Source: Acidobacteriota bacterium (GTDB taxonomy: Bacteria > Acidobacteriota > Terriglobia > Acidiferrales > UBA7541). Taken from it: a stretch of DNA of 64,000 nt. The position numbers and the translations under genes are program-made. How positions within the stretch are numbered: the first letter of the stretch is position 1; each line of letters opens with the position of its first letter. The notes under the pieces were generated by a model. The model saw only the letters and a list, made by a program, of their open reading frames with translations. It made no database searches and was not told the origin of the DNA. The DNA is taken from NCBI GenBank assembly GCA_013289955.1, contig JABCYZ010000002.1, positions 372,001 to 436,000 on the forward strand, given 5' to 3'. Below, piece after piece: positions 63,769 to 64,000 of the stretch.

Positions 63769-64000
63769 ATGAAAGTTCGCTTCGCGGCATTCCTTTTGTC
63801 GCTCGCCGTTGTCTGCGGCGCCGCTTTTGCCCACGGCGATCTGAAACACGTCAGCGGAACGGTGGAGAAAATCACTGCGGCTTCTATCTTTGTGAAGACG
63901 GCTGACGGAAAGTCGGTCGAGGTGAAGCTTGTTTCCTCGACCGTGTATGTCTTTCATACTCTAAGCCAGACTGGGACGCCATCCGACGCCAGTCAGGACA
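63769..64000 (+). CDS. Secreted protein, 3' end beyond the window
   Basis: From the ATG at 63769 (GAGGAG at good spacing; an ATG two codons earlier is too close to it) the frame encodes a signal peptide (RFAAFLLSLAVVCGAAFAHG). A beta-rich segment (HVSGTVEKITAASIFVKTADGKSVEVKLV) then runs to the window edge. The pattern V-x-G-x-V-x(n)-V-x-T-x-DGK is typical of small periplasmic OB-like or DUF5666-like domains. The family assignment is tentative because the gene is cut. Confidence 0.6.
   Translation, partial: MKVRFAAFLLSLAVVCGAAFAHGDLKHVSGTVEKITAASIFVKTADGKSVEVKLVSSTVYVFHTLSQTGTPSDASQD

Noticed and set aside
1-64000. tRNA genes, rRNA, CRISPR arrays, insertion sequences, prophage
   Set aside because: I found no cloverleaf with a TTC-loop motif, no regularly spaced direct repeats and no transposase or integrase gene.

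Overview
This 64 kb, GC-rich window looks like chromosomal DNA of an acidobacterium. The best marker is a pair of orphan, duplicated MacB/FtsX-type permeases of the ADOP (acidobacterial duplicated orphan permease) kind at 35.8-38.3 kb and 53.8-56.2 kb, neither with an adjacent ATPase gene. A secreted tricorn-type protease, a DPP-IV-like S9 peptidase, a family 5 uracil-DNA glycosylase and several secreted proteins with VirB10-like or glycine-zipper segments fit that picture. The lineage is inferred from gene content. I see no rRNA, tRNA, CRISPR array or insertion sequence.

Layout. 0-2.3 kb: trpC-trpF-trpB on the minus strand (trpB runs off the left edge), with a good sigma-70 promoter so close to trpC that the mRNA may be leaderless. 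2.4-6.7 kb: plus-strand housekeeping genes (IMPase-family phosphatase, LysE-type exporter, PEP mutase/isocitrate lyase-family enzyme, UdgB, a secreted protein) ending in a strong intrinsic terminator. 7.0-10.9 kb: an NtrC-type regulator, a histidine kinase and a lipoprotein in one operon. 11-16.4 kb: thiO, secreted and small proteins, a polysaccharide deacetylase with a zinc-ribbon partner, and a YIP1-like membrane protein. 16.4-20.1 kb: a membrane-stress island on the minus strand, XRE regulator - NfeD-like - flotillin - small membrane protein - PspA, behind a near-consensus promoter with an embedded inverted repeat. 20.3-26.1 kb: a minus-strand operon of a secreted protein, a family 5 substrate-binding protein without permeases, an NtrY-like kinase and an NtrX-like regulator. 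26.3-35.6 kb: tricorn protease, tiny membrane proteins, an M50 site-2 protease with CBS domains, and an S9 peptidase. 35.8-42.0 kb: ADOP permease, DUF1579 protein, mtgA, cytochrome P450 and a methyltransferase.

42.1-50.2 kb holds the most unusual locus. It encodes a multiheme cytochrome c (divergent), a NuoE/NuoF-type NADH-flavin-FeS subunit, and a 723-residue protein in which two cyclic-nucleotide-binding domains lie between a NuoG-like ferredoxin module and a HybA-like four-cluster ferredoxin module. A His-rich cytochrome-b-like membrane protein and a membrane-anchored decaheme cytochrome c follow. No catalytic molybdenum, nickel or quinone subunit of complex I, formate dehydrogenase or hydrogenase is present. 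Read together, the genes suggest a ligand-gated electron conduit between the NAD(H) pool and periplasmic hemes. That function is an inference.

50.3-64 kb: FUSC-family membrane protein, GNAT acetyltransferase, second ADOP permease, fumC, a formamidase-family protein overlapping an MBL-fold hydrolase, a PPOX-family flavoprotein, a two-subunit 3-oxoacid CoA-transferase, a monoheme cytochrome c, and a secreted protein cut by the right edge.
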